Numbered from the stretch's first letter, positions 44,161 to 53,700 are shown. The stretch: 64,000 nt of DNA from Novispirillum itersonii subsp. itersonii ATCC 12639 (GCF_000381985.1 NZ_KB907344.1:150622-214621); one strand, 5' to 3'. The notes: generated from the sequence alone by a model not told the origin. Numbers and translations: made by a program.

Positions 44161-45476
44161 GATGCCTCTCCGCCCGTATCGCCCGCCTGCCGCTTCAGCC
44201 GCAGACGGTCCCAATAATCGATCCGCCTGCGCAGATCACGCTCAAAGCCCCGCTCGGGCGGGTCATAGAAGCGCTGACGCGGCAGACCTTCGGGAAAATA
44301 GTTCTGGCCGGAAAACCCGTCCGGCGCATCATGATCATAGGCATAACCCTTATTATAGCCCAGATCCTTCATCATCTTGGTCGGGGCATTCAGGATATGC
44401 ATCGGCGGCATCAGCGACCCGGTGGATCTGGCACTGCGCCGCGCCGCCTTGGCCGCGACATACCCGGCATTGGATTTCGGCGCGGTCCCCAGATAGATCA
44501 CCAGCTGCATCACCGCCAGATCCCCTTCCGGGCTGCCCAACCGGTCATAGGCCTCCCACGCTGCAATCGACTGGGTCAGCGCCCCTGGATCAGCCAGACC
44601 GATATCCTCCACCGCAAAACGGGTCAGGCGGCGCAGAATATAGGCCGCATCCTCGCCGCCCTCCAGCATCCGGGCGCACCAGTACAGCGCCGCATCGGTA
44701 TCTGACCCCCGCAAGGACTTATGCAGGGCCGAGATCAGGCTGTAATGGCCTTCCCGGTCCTTATCATACACCGGGGCCCGCCGCTGCACCAAAGCCGCCA
44801 GCTCGGCCGTACCAAGGCGGGTCTCCGCCTCTGCCGTGGCGTTGACCACCTCATCGGCCAGCCCCAGCAGATAGCGGCCATCGCCGTCAGCCATTGCCCG
44901 CAGGGCAGCCCGGGCCTCATCCTCTAGCGGCAAACGGCGGCCGGTGATCTGCTCCACCCGCCGCAGCAACAGTTCCAGCGCCGCATCATCCAGCCGGTTG
45001 AGCACCAGCACCCGGCAGCGGGACAGCAGTGCCGCGTTCAGCTCAAAGCTGGGGTTCTCAGTCGTCGCCCCCACCAGCACCACCGTACCGTCTTCCACAT
45101 AGGGCAGAAAACCATCCTGCTGGCTGCGGTTAAAACGGTGGATCTCGTCAATAAACAGCAGCGTCCCCCGCCCGGACTGACGTCGCTGACGGGCAGCCTC
45201 GAACACTTTACGCAGCTCTGCCACGCCGGAAAACACTGCCGACAGAGGCTCAAAATACAGATCGGTATGGGCCGCCAGAAGACGGGCAATCGTGGTCTTG
45301 CCACAGCCCGGCGGCCCCCACAGCAGGATTGAACTCAGACGCCGCGCCGCCAGCATACGCCCCAGCGGCGCATCAGCGGCCAGAAGGTGCCCCTGCCCGA
45401 CCACATCCGCCAGCGACTGCGGGCGGAGACGGTCAGCCAGCGGACGCGGCGCCATCTGTTCAAACAAACCGGTCAT
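44157..45476 (-). CDS. rarA: Replication-associated recombination protein A
   Basis: AAA+ ATPase (439 aa) related to clamp loaders that acts at stalled replication forks. Walker A is GPPGCGKTT, Walker B LLFIDEIHRFN, sensor 1 lies in GATTENPSFELN, followed by the tetramerisation/SSB-contact C-terminal half (LHKSLRGSDTDAALYWCARML, MPPMHILNAPTKMMKDLGY). The ATG at 45476 shares one base with the degP stop (TGATG); an upstream in-frame extension is unlikely. Confidence 0.95.
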   Translation of the reverse strand: MTGLFEQMAPRPLADRLRPQSLADVVGQGHLLAADAPLGRMLAARRLSSILLWGPPGCGKTTIARLLAAHTDLYFEPLSAVFSGVAELRKVFEAARQRRQSGRGTLLFIDEIHRFNRSQQDGFLPYVEDGTVVLVGATTENPSFELNAALLSRCRVLVLNRLDDAALELLLRRVEQITGRRLPLEDEARAALRAMADGDGRYLLGLADEVVNATAEAETRLGTAELAALVQRRAPVYDKDREGHYSLISALHKSLRGSDTDAALYWCARMLEGGEDAAYILRRLTRFAVEDIGLADPGALTQSIAAWEAYDRLGSPEGDLAVMQLVIYLGTAPKSNAGYVAAKAARRSARSTGSLMPPMHILNAPTKMMKDLGYNKGYAYDHDAPDGFSGQNYFPEGLPRQRFYDPPERGFERDLRRRIDYWDRLRLKRQAGDTGGEAS

Positions 45477-46939
45477 CAGCCAACCCGGATATTCATGATC
45501 TGCCCATCCCGCAGGATGGTGATCAGCCACTGTGACCGTGGCGGCCCCTGCAACAGATCCATCGCTTCTTTCACCGAACCGACTTTAACACCATTGATCG
45601 AGACCAGCAGGTCAGCAGGCTCAAACCCCAGCTGAGCGGCAAAACCACTGCGGTTGACCGCCAGCAGAACCACCTGAGGCCCCTGATAGTCCATGCCCAG
45701 CTCTTCGGCCAATGCCGGGTTCAGATTGGCCAGACGGGTACCGGTCAGCGGAGTCCGGCCCGCCACTTCGGTCACATCGCGGGACGGTTGCTCCGGGGCC
45801 TGCATCATCGTGATCTCGACCTCCTGCGGGCGGCCATCCCGCAGAATGCCCAGGCGGGCCGGGCGACCGCTTTCCGACGACGCGACCAGATAGCGCAGGG
45901 CCTGCACATCCGGCAGATCCTTCCCATTGAACGACAGAATGACATCGCCAATCTGCAATCCCGCCCGGGCGGCCGGGCTGCTGGCAACAACATGATTGAT
46001 CAGGACGCCGCCGCGACGGTCCAGCCCCAGAGAGGCTGCGACCTCCTGATCAACCGGCTGCCCCGACGCCCCCAGCCAGGGATGAACCGCCTTGCCGGTG
46101 GACAGAATGCTGTTCAGGGTCGTGCGGACCATGTTAGCCGGAATCGCAAAGCCGATGCCGACATTGCCACCGTCCCGACTGTAAATTGCGGTGTTGATCC
46201 CCGCCAGTTTACCGTCAACCGTCACCAGAGCCCCCCCGGAGTTCCCCGGATTGATCGCGGCGTCGGTCTGGATAAAAGACCGGAAGTCGGAAATACCGAC
46301 CGAGGTGCGGGCCAAGGCCGAAACAATCCCGCTGGTGACAGTCTGCCCGACGCCAAACGGGTTGCCGATCGCCAGCACCAGATCCCCGACCTCCAGCTGA
46401 TCGGAATCGCTGAACTCCAGAACCGGCAGATTGCCCAACGGCTCAATCAGCTTAAGCACCGCCAGATCGGTCCGCTCATCGACGCCAACCACTTTCGCCT
46501 CAGCCTCACGGCGGTCAGACAGGACCACCGTGATCTGATCGGCATCTTTGATCACATGGTTATTGGTCAGAATGGTGCCGTCAGAGCGAACAATCACTCC
46601 CGAGCCAAGAGAGTTCTGAATCCGCTTTTGTGGCATCCCCATCCGACCGGCAAACTCATCGCCGAAAAAACGGCGGAAAAACGGATCGTTCATCAGCGGG
46701 GACACCGCCTGACGGACAACCACCTTCTTGGTGTAAATGTTAACGACGGCAGGCGCCGTCCGCTTTACCACCGGCGCAAAACTAAGGGATACATCAGCCG
46801 AGGACGACGGTACCTGTTTCTCAGCCGCCTGCACCATCGAAGTCGGCATCGTGGTCACGAGAACCGCAGCGACCGCCGCCTGCATCAAACCCGCAGACAG
46901 CAGCGCCCCCGGCTTCCTGTTATGACGCTGATCGCGCAT
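45476..46939 (-). CDS. degP: Periplasmic serine protease, DegP/HtrA family
   Basis: Envelope quality-control protease of about 487 aa. Signal peptide (residues 1-38, ending near MVQAAE), trypsin-like domain with triad H128 (TNNHVIKDA), D158 (ERTDLAVLKL) and S234 (NPGNSGGAL), then two PDZ domains (about 300-385 and 400-485). ATG 46939 with GAGG at 8 nt is preferred to an upstream start. Placement after the ribosomal cluster and before rarA is common in alphaproteobacteria. Confidence 0.94.
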   Translation of the reverse strand: MRDQRHNRKPGALLSAGLMQAAVAAVLVTTMPTSMVQAAEKQVPSSSADVSLSFAPVVKRTAPAVVNIYTKKVVVRQAVSPLMNDPFFRRFFGDEFAGRMGMPQKRIQNSLGSGVIVRSDGTILTNNHVIKDADQITVVLSDRREAEAKVVGVDERTDLAVLKLIEPLGNLPVLEFSDSDQLEVGDLVLAIGNPFGVGQTVTSGIVSALARTSVGISDFRSFIQTDAAINPGNSGGALVTVDGKLAGINTAIYSRDGGNVGIGFAIPANMVRTTLNSILSTGKAVHPWLGASGQPVDQEVAASLGLDRRGGVLINHVVASSPAARAGLQIGDVILSFNGKDLPDVQALRYLVASSESGRPARLGILRDGRPQEVEITMMQAPEQPSRDVTEVAGRTPLTGTRLANLNPALAEELGMDYQGPQVVLLAVNRSGFAAQLGFEPADLLVSINGVKVGSVKEAMDLLQGPPRSQWLITILRDGQIMNIRVG

Positions 46940-47096
46940 TCTCAAACCTCTTCCGCTTCCGAAGAGCCGCATCCGACAGACCGGTCAAATACGGCGCTCT
47001 CCCCTTTTGCTCTGTCGCATTATCGCCCACCAAACCAATGCCTGATTTTATGGGCAACCCCTTTCCCTACAGCAGAGAACCGGGATTATCCCGGCT

Positions 47097-47447
47097 TCAG
47101 CCTTTGAAATAGGTGGCCCGGTCCATTTCCACCACCCGCACGGACACCTGCACAGCCGCAAAATCATCCGATAAGGCCCCCCGCAGGTGGGCAACGGCGG
47201 CCTGACCGACCGCCGTCAACACCTCTGCGGTACGACCTGCCAGCAGGCCCAGATCAAGATGCAACACATCCTGCGGCCCGCTGCCATCGCCAACCACCGC
47301 ATCATCCGCGACTCGGACCTGTGTTTTACAGTCGCCCAATCCGGCACCGGCAAGACGAACCAGATCCGCATGGATCTTGGGAAGAACTGTCTTAAAATCG
47401 ACAGCGGCATAGACAGCAGCAGTACAGGTCAGACGGTTTTGCGGCAT
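47097..47447 (-). CDS. 5-carboxymethyl-2-hydroxymuconate isomerase-like (tautomerase-fold) protein
   Basis: Small protein of 116 aa that resembles the CHMI family. The catalytic N-terminal proline is present (M-P-Q), and LHLDLGLLAGRTAEVLTAVGQ matches the family's helix after the second strand; the ending SVRVVEMDRATYFKG is also typical. No homoprotocatechuate pathway genes are in the window, so the true substrate is uncertain. AGAGG precedes the ATG. It sits between rplQ and degP, same direction, 157 nt ahead of degP. Confidence 0.8.
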   Translation of the reverse strand: MPQNRLTCTAAVYAAVDFKTVLPKIHADLVRLAGAGLGDCKTQVRVADDAVVGDGSGPQDVLHLDLGLLAGRTAEVLTAVGQAAVAHLRGALSDDFAAVQVSVRVVEMDRATYFKG

Positions 47448-47502
47448 CGACAGCCCTCTGAATAATCGGGATCACAGGCGGCAACAGTGCGCCGATTAAC
47501 GG

Positions 47503-47541
47503 CCAAAAAGCAAGAGGGGCAGCCTTTACAGGCTACCCCCT
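47503..47541 (-). terminator. Intrinsic terminator after rplQ
   Basis: On the minus strand a G-rich arm GGGGGTAGCC pairs, with wobbles, to GGCTGCCCCT around a 6-nt loop, followed by CTTGCTTTTTGG. It lies about 42 nt past the rplQ stop. Confidence 0.75.
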
Positions 47542-47582
47542 TGTCTGTTCAGTCTGACGGGTGCAGGCACCCGCAGGCCGAC

Positions 47583-48014
47583 TTATTCGCCAGCAGCTTC
47601 GTCAGCAGCGCGCTCAGCAGCAACGCGGGCCTTGTCAGAAGCACCCTTGGCGGACAGATCGCGCTCAACCAGCTCGATCATGGCCATCGGGGCGGCGTCG
47701 CCATAGCGGAAACCAGCCTTCAGAACGCGGGTGTAACCACCCTGACGGTCCTTATAGCGGTCAGCGATGACAGAAAACAGCTTCCGCACCACGGCGTCGT
47801 CGCGCAGCAGGGCAGCAGCCTGACGGCGGGCATGCAGGTCGCCACGCTTGCCGAGGGTGATCAGCTTTTCCACCACCGGACGAAGATCCTTCGCCTTCGG
47901 CAGGGTGGTCTTGATCTGCTCGTGAGTGATCAGAGCAGCGGCCAGATTGGCGAACATCGCCTTACGGTGAGAAGACGTACGGTTCAGCTTACGGCCGGAC
48001 ATACCATGACGCAT
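47583..48014 (-). CDS. rplQ: 50S ribosomal protein L17
   Basis: Large-subunit protein near the exit-tunnel opening (143 aa). The opening [20 protein letters not shown] is diagnostic. The Ala/Glu-rich C-terminal tail (about residues 120-143) is common in alphaproteobacteria. ATG 48014 has GGAAAGG upstream. It lies 253 nt downstream of rpoA, beyond a strong terminator, so it may need its own promoter. Confidence 0.97.
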   Translation of the reverse strand: MRHGMSGRKLNRTSSHRKAMFANLAAALITHEQIKTTLPKAKDLRPVVEKLITLGKRGDLHARRQAAALLRDDAVVRKLFSVIADRYKDRQGGYTRVLKAGFRYGDAAPMAMIELVERDLSAKGASDKARVAAERAADEAAGE

Positions 48015-48199
48015 GATGCTTACCTTTCCTGTCTTGGCCCCGCGCACGGAGCCGATTGGACATCTCCGATCCCGCCGTCATCCGGATGGACAGGGCGGTG
48101 CAGACCAGAGCCGGGGCAGAGATACCCCTGAAACGAAGGCGCAGTTCTATCCGTCAGACAGCCGAAATGCAACCCGAAAGCCGAAAGAACCGCGTCTTT

Positions 48200-48241
48200 C
48201 CTGCAAAAAAGAAAAGGCGGCAGAGAAACTCTGCCGCCTTT
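48200..48241 (-). terminator. Intrinsic terminator between rpoA and rplQ
   Basis: Perfect 12-bp stem AAGGCGGCAGAG/CTCTGCCGCCTT with a 3-nt loop, followed on the minus strand by TTC and six T. It starts 27 nt past the rpoA stop and is one of the strongest terminators in the window. Confidence 0.9.
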
Positions 48242-48267
48242 CCTGAACCCTGAAGTCAGGGAGAGCT

Positions 48268-49284
48268 TTAGTACGGCTCTTCCAGCTTCTTCGCCAGATC
48301 TTCGATGTTCTCCGGCGGCCAGTTCGGGATATCCATGCCCAGATGCAGCCCCATATGAGCCAGCACTTCCTTGATTTCGTTCAGGGACTTGCGGCCGAAG
48401 TTCGGGGTGCGGAGCATTTCAGCTTCGGTCTTCTGGACCAGATCGCCGATGTAGATGATGTTGTCGTTCTTCAGGCAGTTCGCCGAACGGACCGACAGTT
48501 CCAGCTCATCAACCTTGCGCAGCAGGTTCTTGTTGAACGGCAGGTCATCATCCTTCCGCTCTTCGCTCGCCGCCTGCGGCTCTTCGAAGTTGATGAACAG
48601 CTGCAGCTGATCCTGAAGGATACGCGCGGCCAGAGCCAGAGCATCTTCCGGGGTCACGGCACCGTTGGTTTCCAGGTTCATCACCAGCTTGTCATAGTCA
48701 GTGACCTGACCGACGCGGGCATTCTCAACGCGGTAAGACACACGGCGGACCGGGGCGAAGATCGAATCGACCGGGATCAGACCGATCGGAGCATCTTCCG
48801 GACGGTTGGCGCTGGCAGCAACATAGCCCTTACCGGTGTTAACGGTCAGTTCCATGTTGAAGTTGGCGTTGGTGTCCAGATGACAGATCACCAGATCGGG
48901 GTTCAGCACTTCGATGTCGGCGCTGGATTCGATCTGACCGGCGGTCACGGCACCCGGGCCGGTCGCCTTCAGGGTCATCCGCTTCGGGCCTTCGCCATGC
49001 ATGCGCAGGGCCAGCGTCTTCACGTTAAGGATAATATCGGTGACGTCTTCACGGACACCGGCCACAGACGAGAACTCGTGCAGAACGCCCTCGATATGGA
49101 TCGCGGTAACAGCCGCACCCTGCAGGGAGGACAACAGCACGCGCCGCAGGGCGTTGCCGAGGGTCATACCAAAACCGCGTTCCAGCGGTTCGGCAACCAC
49201 AGTGGCGGAACGGGCCGGGTCTCCGCCGGGCTCCACGTTCAGCTTGGACGGTTTGATCAGTTCCTGCCAGTTCTTCTGGATCAC
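48268..49284 (-). CDS. rpoA: RNA polymerase alpha subunit
   Basis: Alpha subunit (338 aa), the assembly platform of RNA polymerase and the contact for upstream promoter elements and activators. N-terminal domain (about 1-235: [21 protein letters not shown]) and C-terminal domain (about 250-338: [21 protein letters not shown]) are complete. The start is GTG 49284, giving [14 protein letters not shown], the usual alpha-class N-terminus; AGAGGG lies upstream. It is set apart by a 509-nt gap before it and a terminator after it. Confidence 0.97.
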   Translation of the reverse strand: MIQKNWQELIKPSKLNVEPGGDPARSATVVAEPLERGFGMTLGNALRRVLLSSLQGAAVTAIHIEGVLHEFSSVAGVREDVTDIILNVKTLALRMHGEGPKRMTLKATGPGAVTAGQIESSADIEVLNPDLVICHLDTNANFNMELTVNTGKGYVAASANRPEDAPIGLIPVDSIFAPVRRVSYRVENARVGQVTDYDKLVMNLETNGAVTPEDALALAARILQDQLQLFINFEEPQAASEERKDDDLPFNKNLLRKVDELELSVRSANCLKNDNIIYIGDLVQKTEAEMLRTPNFGRKSLNEIKEVLAHMGLHLGMDIPNWPPENIEDLAKKLEEPY

Positions 49285-49793
49285 GGGCGCACCCTCTTGC
49301 TTAACGGGGCCTAATCGAAAACTGACCATAATGGCGTCAGGCGAGACCACCATCAGGTCCGGGGTTCAGGATGTCTGATGCAACAGCCGGTTATGCGCCG
49401 GTTTAACAGGGGTACCCCCGGAAAACCTCAGCAATTTTATGGGAGGTGCTGTATGCGCCCCCACTGATCCGGCACCGGATCAAACATAAACCCCGTAAAC
49501 ACTACACAGAGCCCATAAACACCGGGTTCTGCGTCCTAATTAGGGCGACTCGGCTATTATCCGGATCTTTGGCAGATCAACGTATGCCCTTCAATCGCAG
49601 TCAAAAGACCAGCTTCAAGGTGACACGCCCGGCGCTAAACCTAAAAGAGAAAACAGATGTTTCCTACTTTCAGCTTCTCAACCGACGAAACGCCAGCCGA
49701 ACGCGGACACTCAAACATACGGACTTCACGCCAAAACCGCCTTGCCCCGGATAGATATCCGGGGCGGCGGTTCCAGGAATACGGCCTGTCGGA
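49285..49793. other. Intergenic region between rpsK and rpoA, 509 nt
   Basis: An unusually long gap for this cluster. It holds a terminator-like hairpin just after rpsK (49744-49765), an 8-bp inverted repeat TGATCCGG-CA-CCGGATCA (49465-49482) and the palindrome CCTAATTAGG near 49540. A 102-codon plus-strand frame here has no recognisable features and is not called. The region presumably carries an rpoA promoter. Confidence 0.5.
49744..49765 (-). terminator. Terminator-like hairpin after rpsK
   Basis: Nine-base-pair perfect stem GCCCCGGAT/ATCCGGGGC with a 4-nt loop, 28 nt past the rpsK stop. On the minus strand AAGGCGGTTTTGG follows, so the T run is short and displaced. Confidence 0.6.
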
Positions 49794-50186
49794 TCAGACG
49801 CGACGACGCTTGCGCGGACGGCAACCGTTGTGCGGGATCGAGGTCACATCACGGATCGAGGTGATGGTGAAACCGACCGTCTGCAGAGCGCGCAGGGCAG
49901 ATTCACGACCAGAACCCGGACCACAGACTTCCACTTCCAGGGTGCGCATGCCGTGTTCAGCAGCCTTACGGCCAGCATCTTCAGCAGCAACCTGAGCCGC
50001 GTACGGGGTCGACTTGCGCGAACCCTTGAAGCCCTGCATCCCAGCCGAAGACCAGGAGATCGCATTCCCCTGCACATCGGTGATGGTGATGATGGTGTTG
50101 TTGAAAGTGGCATTCACATGAGCGATGCCGGAGGTGATATTCTTGCGCTCGCGACGACGCGGACGAGCTGCAGCAGCCTTAGCCAT
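49794..50186 (-). CDS. rpsK: 30S ribosomal protein S11
   Basis: Small-subunit platform protein (130 aa) that lines the mRNA path near the Shine-Dalgarno helix. Signature: [19 protein letters not shown] and the C-terminal [18 protein letters not shown]. Twenty-three nt after rpsM in the same direction. Confidence 0.97.
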   Translation of the reverse strand: MAKAAAARPRRRERKNITSGIAHVNATFNNTIITITDVQGNAISWSSAGMQGFKGSRKSTPYAAQVAAEDAGRKAAEHGMRTLEVEVCGPGSGRESALRALQTVGFTITSIRDVTSIPHNGCRPRKRRRV

Positions 50187-50209
50187 TGCCGATAGCCTTC
50201 CTTACCTGA

Positions 50210-50578
50210 TTACTTCTTCTTGCCAGCGATCGGCTTGGCAGGGCCCTTGCGGGTACGGGCGTTGGTGTGGGTGCGCTGACCGCGGACCGGCAGGCCCTTA
50301 CGGTGACGCAGACCACGGTAGCAACCCAGATCCATCAGGCGCTTAATGTTCATTGCGACTTCGCGGCGGAGGTCACCTTCCACCTTGTAATCACGGTCGA
50401 TCAGCTCGCGCAGACGCAGGACGTCTTCATCGGACAGCTGGTTGACGCGGATGCTCTCAGCGAACCCGAGGGTGCTGCAGATATCCTGCGCGTGCTTCGG
50501 CCCGATGCCATAGATATAGGTAAGCGCAATAAGCACGCGCTTATTGCTAGGAATGTTAACGCCAGCGATACGCGCCAA
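50210..50578 (-). CDS. rpsM: 30S ribosomal protein S13
   Basis: Head protein of the 30S subunit (122 aa) that contacts the P-site tRNA and bridges to 50S. It shows [20 protein letters not shown] at the N-terminus and [20 protein letters not shown] near the end. The initiation codon is TTG (50578-50576): homology puts the first residue exactly there, and GAGGAG lies at good distance. No in-frame ATG is available upstream. A 298-nt gap with a terminator separates it from adk. Confidence 0.96.
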   Translation of the reverse strand: MARIAGVNIPSNKRVLIALTYIYGIGPKHAQDICSTLGFAESIRVNQLSDEDVLRLRELIDRDYKVEGDLRREVAMNIKRLMDLGCYRGLRHRKGLPVRGQRTHTNARTRKGPAKPIAGKKK

Positions 50579-50740
50579 AGCCCGTACTCCTCAATGTCGC
50601 AGCGGTACGCTAGACCGCCATAGGTGATCATCCACAGGGCAGCGCCCGGATGGGAAACTCGGAAGGTGCGCGATTATATGCATTACGCCCCCCGAGTCAA
50701 CGGCTGCCCCAAAACAATTACAGCCCACTCTGCGGGCTAA

Positions 50741-50769
50741 CCATCGCAGGCACATACTGCCTGCGATGG
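50741..50769. repeat. Perfect hairpin in the rpsM upstream region
   Basis: Twelve-base-pair stem CCATCGCAGGCA/TGCCTGCGATGG around CATAC. No T run follows on either strand. It lies 163 nt upstream of rpsM and may be part of a regulatory leader or a processing site. Confidence 0.55.
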
Positions 50770-50805
50770 CCTGACGGCATTCTTCAGCTCCCCTGTGACG
50801 AGACA

Positions 50806-50870
50806 GCAAAAAAAGCACGTCTTTTCAATAAGCTCTTCCCCGAAAAGAGACCCCTTCGGAGAGAAAGCTT
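50806..50870 (-). terminator. Terminator region after adk
   Basis: On the minus strand AAGCTTTCTCTCCGAA (ending at 50855) pairs with TTCGGGGAAGAGCTT (50844-50830) over 15 pairs with one bulge, starting 7 nt past the adk stop. A run of seven T follows 16 nt after the stem (50813-50807), so termination is likely but the T run is displaced. Confidence 0.65.
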
Positions 50871-50876
50871 ATCGCG

Positions 50877-51533
50877 TCACGACCCGAGAATGCCCTCAAG
50901 ATCGGCCGTAACAACATTGATGTCGCGGGTTCCGTCGACAACATGCAACAGCTTCTGCGCTTCATAATAGGGCAGAAGCGGTGCGGTCTGCGCATGATAG
51001 GCTTCGAGTCGGCTTGTCACCGTCTCAGCATTATCGTCAGCCCGCCGCTTGAATTCGGTCCCGCCACAAGAGTCACAGACCCCTTCGACAGCCGTTTTCT
51101 TAAAGGAGTCGTGATACCCCTGCCCGCACTTAGCGCAGGTAAAACGCCCGGTAATCCGCTCCACCAGAAGGGAATCCGGAACACGCAGTTCAATAACCGC
51201 ATCCAGCGCGAGCGAACGGTCACGCAGAAGCACATCCAGCGCTTCGGCCTGAGCCACAGTCCGCGGAAAACCGTCCAAAATGAAGCCATTCTGGGTATCT
51301 TGGTCACCCAGCCGATCGGCGATGATGCCAATCACGATATCATCAGACACCAGCTGACCGGCATCCATCACCGCCTTCGCCTTTTTGCCGGTTTCCGTAC
51401 CAGCGGCAATCGCGGCGCGCAGCATGTCGCCGGTAGAGAGCTGGACGATACCATACTTCTCCTGCAGACGCTGCGCCTGGGTCCCCTTCCCGCCACCGGG
51501 AGGGCCCATGAATATCAGACGTTTCCCCTTCAT
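50877..51533 (-). CDS. adk: Adenylate kinase, zinc-type LID
   Basis: Cytoplasmic enzyme (218 aa) that interconverts ATP + AMP and 2 ADP. P-loop GPPGGGKGTQ; AMP-site STGDMLRAAIAAG; GFPRTVAQAE; the LID contains CAKC and CDSC, four cysteines that should bind zinc, giving the long-form enzyme. ATG 51533 lies 1 nt after the secY stop; a GTG at 51542, overlapping secY, is an alternative with a better ribosome site. Confidence 0.96.
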   Translation of the reverse strand: MKGKRLIFMGPPGGGKGTQAQRLQEKYGIVQLSTGDMLRAAIAAGTETGKKAKAVMDAGQLVSDDIVIGIIADRLGDQDTQNGFILDGFPRTVAQAEALDVLLRDRSLALDAVIELRVPDSLLVERITGRFTCAKCGQGYHDSFKKTAVEGVCDSCGGTEFKRRADDNAETVTSRLEAYHAQTAPLLPYYEAQKLLHVVDGTRDINVVTADLEGILGS

Positions 51534-51534
51534 C

Positions 51535-52878
51535 TTACCCACGCTTCCCCTTGAGTTTGGCTTTTTTGATCAGCCCTTCGTATTGATGGGCCAACAGGTG
51601 CGACTGAATCTGCGCCACGGTGTCCATCGTGACGGTCACAACGATCAGCAGGCTGGTACCACCGAAGTAGAACGGCACACTCAGACGGCTGATGAGAATT
51701 TCCGGCAGAACAGAGATGAACACCAGATACGCCGCGCCAATCACAGTCAAGCGGGTCAGAACATAATCCAGATAATCTGACGTGTTCTTACCCGGGCGAA
51801 TCCCCGGAATGAACCCTCCGTGCTTCTTCAGATTTTCTGCGGTGTCATGCGGATTGAAAACAACCGCCGTGTAGAAGAAGGCGAAGAAAACGATCAAGCC
51901 AACGTACATCGCAATGTACAGCGGCTGACCATGGCCGAGCCATGCGGTGACGGTCTGAAGCCAACCCGGGCCCTGCCCAGCGGTGAAACTGGCAATCGTG
52001 GTCGGCAGCAGCAGGATGGAAGACGCAAAGATCGGCGGAATCACGCCTGAAGTGTTGATCTTCAGCGGCAAGTGGGTGCTTTCACCGCCATAAATGCGGT
52101 TGCCGACCTGACGCTTCGGGTACTGGACCAGAATACGACGCTGTGCCCGCTCCATGAATACAATGAAGGCAATTACACCGACAGCCATCAGGAGCAGAGC
52201 GACGATAACAGCCGGATGCAAAGCCCCGGTCCGGCCCAACTCAAGGGTCGAAGCCAAAGCATGCGGGAGGTTTGCCACGATCCCTGCAAAAATAATCAGG
52301 GACGTACCATTGCCGACACCACGGGCCGTAATCTGCTCCCCGAGCCACATCAGGAAGAGAGTGCCCCCGGTAAGAGTGACCACGGTCACAAACCGGAAGA
52401 ACAGCCCCGGATCAAGAACCACGGCGCCAGCACTGCTGGTCATCGTTTCCAGCCCGACCGCAATGGAATAGGCCTGCAGAACCGTAATCAGAACCGTAAG
52501 ATAACGGGTGTACTGATTGATCTTTTTACGACCCGACTCGCCTTCCTTCTTCAGCCCCTCCATCGACGGCACAATCGTCGTCATCAGCTGCATGATGATG
52601 GACGCCGAGATGTACGGCATGATGTTCAGGGCGAAGATGGTCATACGGCTGAGCGCACCACCGGCCAGCATGTCAAACATGCCGAGAATTCCACCCTGAT
52701 TGCGGGCAAAGACATCGGCAAGAGCATGCGGATCAATGCCCGGCAACGGGATATAAGTCCCGAGTCGATACACGATCAGGGCGCCCAGGGTAAACCAAAT
52801 GCGCTTCTTCAACTCGGTGGCCTGGGCGAACATACCCCAGTTCAGGTTCGCGGCGAGCTGCTCGGCGGCGGAAGCCAT
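51535..52878 (-). CDS. secY: Preprotein translocase subunit SecY
   Basis: Channel-forming core (447 aa) of the Sec translocon with ten membrane helices. Typical motifs: YRLGTYIPLPGIDP before helix 1-2, the plug region GGILGMFDMLAGGALSR, ILVQYPKRQVG in a cytoplasmic loop, and GFIPGIRPGKNTSDYLDYVL near the C-terminal loop that binds SecA and the ribosome. GGAG precedes the ATG. It starts its own unit with adk: the upstream rplO terminator and 336-nt gap separate it from the spc genes. Confidence 0.97.
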   Translation of the reverse strand: MASAAEQLAANLNWGMFAQATELKKRIWFTLGALIVYRLGTYIPLPGIDPHALADVFARNQGGILGMFDMLAGGALSRMTIFALNIMPYISASIIMQLMTTIVPSMEGLKKEGESGRKKINQYTRYLTVLITVLQAYSIAVGLETMTSSAGAVVLDPGLFFRFVTVVTLTGGTLFLMWLGEQITARGVGNGTSLIIFAGIVANLPHALASTLELGRTGALHPAVIVALLLMAVGVIAFIVFMERAQRRILVQYPKRQVGNRIYGGESTHLPLKINTSGVIPPIFASSILLLPTTIASFTAGQGPGWLQTVTAWLGHGQPLYIAMYVGLIVFFAFFYTAVVFNPHDTAENLKKHGGFIPGIRPGKNTSDYLDYVLTRLTVIGAAYLVFISVLPEILISRLSVPFYFGGTSLLIVVTVTMDTVAQIQSHLLAHQYEGLIKKAKLKGKRG

Positions 52879-52933
52879 GCGGTACTCCGGTTCGATCAGA
52901 AACGGCGGTCAGACGACCAACCATAGGACGGAC

Positions 52934-52977
52934 GGCAGCAAGGCGCTGCCACGATCAACAGGGGGAAGCCCCTGTTG
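52934..52977 (-). promoter_or_regulatory. Two tandem hairpins in the secY leader
   Basis: First CAACAGGGG/CCCCTGTTG (9 bp, 4-nt loop, 52956-52977), then GGCAGC/GCTGCC (6 bp, 5-nt loop, 52934-52950), the latter ending 55 nt before the secY start. Such leader structures can be sites for feedback control, but no known ribosomal-protein leader is recognised. Confidence 0.4.
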
Positions 52978-53140
52978 CTTCGGCGTGCGTCAGCACCATG
53001 GCCGATCACAGCCTGATTAAGGCTATCCGAAGATCACACCGTTTATACCCGGATGTCCCCGCTGGCAACCCTTTAGAGACGTCCCCATGACAATAGCGGG
53101 CTTCTGGAGGGCTTTCTCAGGGTGATCTCTCGTCGTCGCA

Positions 53141-53171
53141 TAAAAAAAATCCCCATCGTTTCCGATGGGGA
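53141..53171 (-). terminator. Intrinsic terminator after rplO
   Basis: Stem TCCCCATCG/CGATGGGGA (9 bp) with a 4-nt loop, followed on the minus strand by eight T. A textbook terminator 43 nt past the rplO stop, ending the S10-spc transcript before secY. Confidence 0.92.
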
Positions 53172-53214
53172 CCTTTTCGAATCCTACAGAGAACCCGCAG
53201 GATATCTTTGTAAC

Positions 53215-53700
53215 TTATTCAGCAGCGTCAGCAGAAGCAGACGGAACCAGGACGGTAACCTTACCGCCCAGCTTCTCAATCGCTTCAAGAGCCGGCTTGG
53301 AGGCACCGGCGACTTCGAAATTCGCCTTCACCTTCAGCTCGCCGTTGCCCAGCAGACGGACGCCATCCTTAGCACGACGGATCACGCCAGCCTTAACCAG
53401 CGCTTCCGCGTCGATGGTGGCAGCAATGTCCAGACGGCCAGCATCAATGAACGCCTGAATGCGACCGAGGTTCACACCGACATAATCCTTACGGAAAATG
53501 TTGGTGAAACCACGCTTCGGCAGACGCCGATAAATCGGCATCTGGCCGCCTTCGAAGCCATTGATAGAGACGCCAGTGCGGGACTTCTGACCCTTGACGC
53601 CACGGCCGCCGGTCTTGCCCTTGCCGGAACCGATACCACGGCCAACACGGATGCGGACCTTGGTAGCGCCCGGATTATCACGAAGTTCGTTCAGTTTCAT
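53215..53700 (-). CDS. rplO: 50S ribosomal protein L15
   Basis: Large-subunit assembly protein (161 aa). N-terminal [14 protein letters not shown] and the basic glycine-rich stretch [20 protein letters not shown] are diagnostic. Gap of 67 nt after rpmD, the largest inside the spc group. It is the last gene before the terminator. Confidence 0.97.
   Translation of the reverse strand: MKLNELRDNPGATKVRIRVGRGIGSGKGKTGGRGVKGQKSRTGVSINGFEGGQMPIYRRLPKRGFTNIFRKDYVGVNLGRIQAFIDAGRLDIAATIDAEALVKAGVIRRAKDGVRLLGNGELKVKANFEVAGASKPALEAIEKLGGKVTVLVPSASADAAE

Larger units (their letters stand above)
52879..53214. other. Intergenic region between rplO and secY, 336 nt
   Basis: Contains the rplO terminator (53141-53171), then presumably a secY promoter, and two adjacent small hairpins in the secY leader: 52956-52977 and 52934-52950. 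No ORF is convincing. Confidence 0.55.

Noticed and set aside
49446..49754. 102-codon plus-strand frame between rpsK and rpoA
   Set aside because: No recognisable features and it overlaps the terminator-like hairpin of rpsK.
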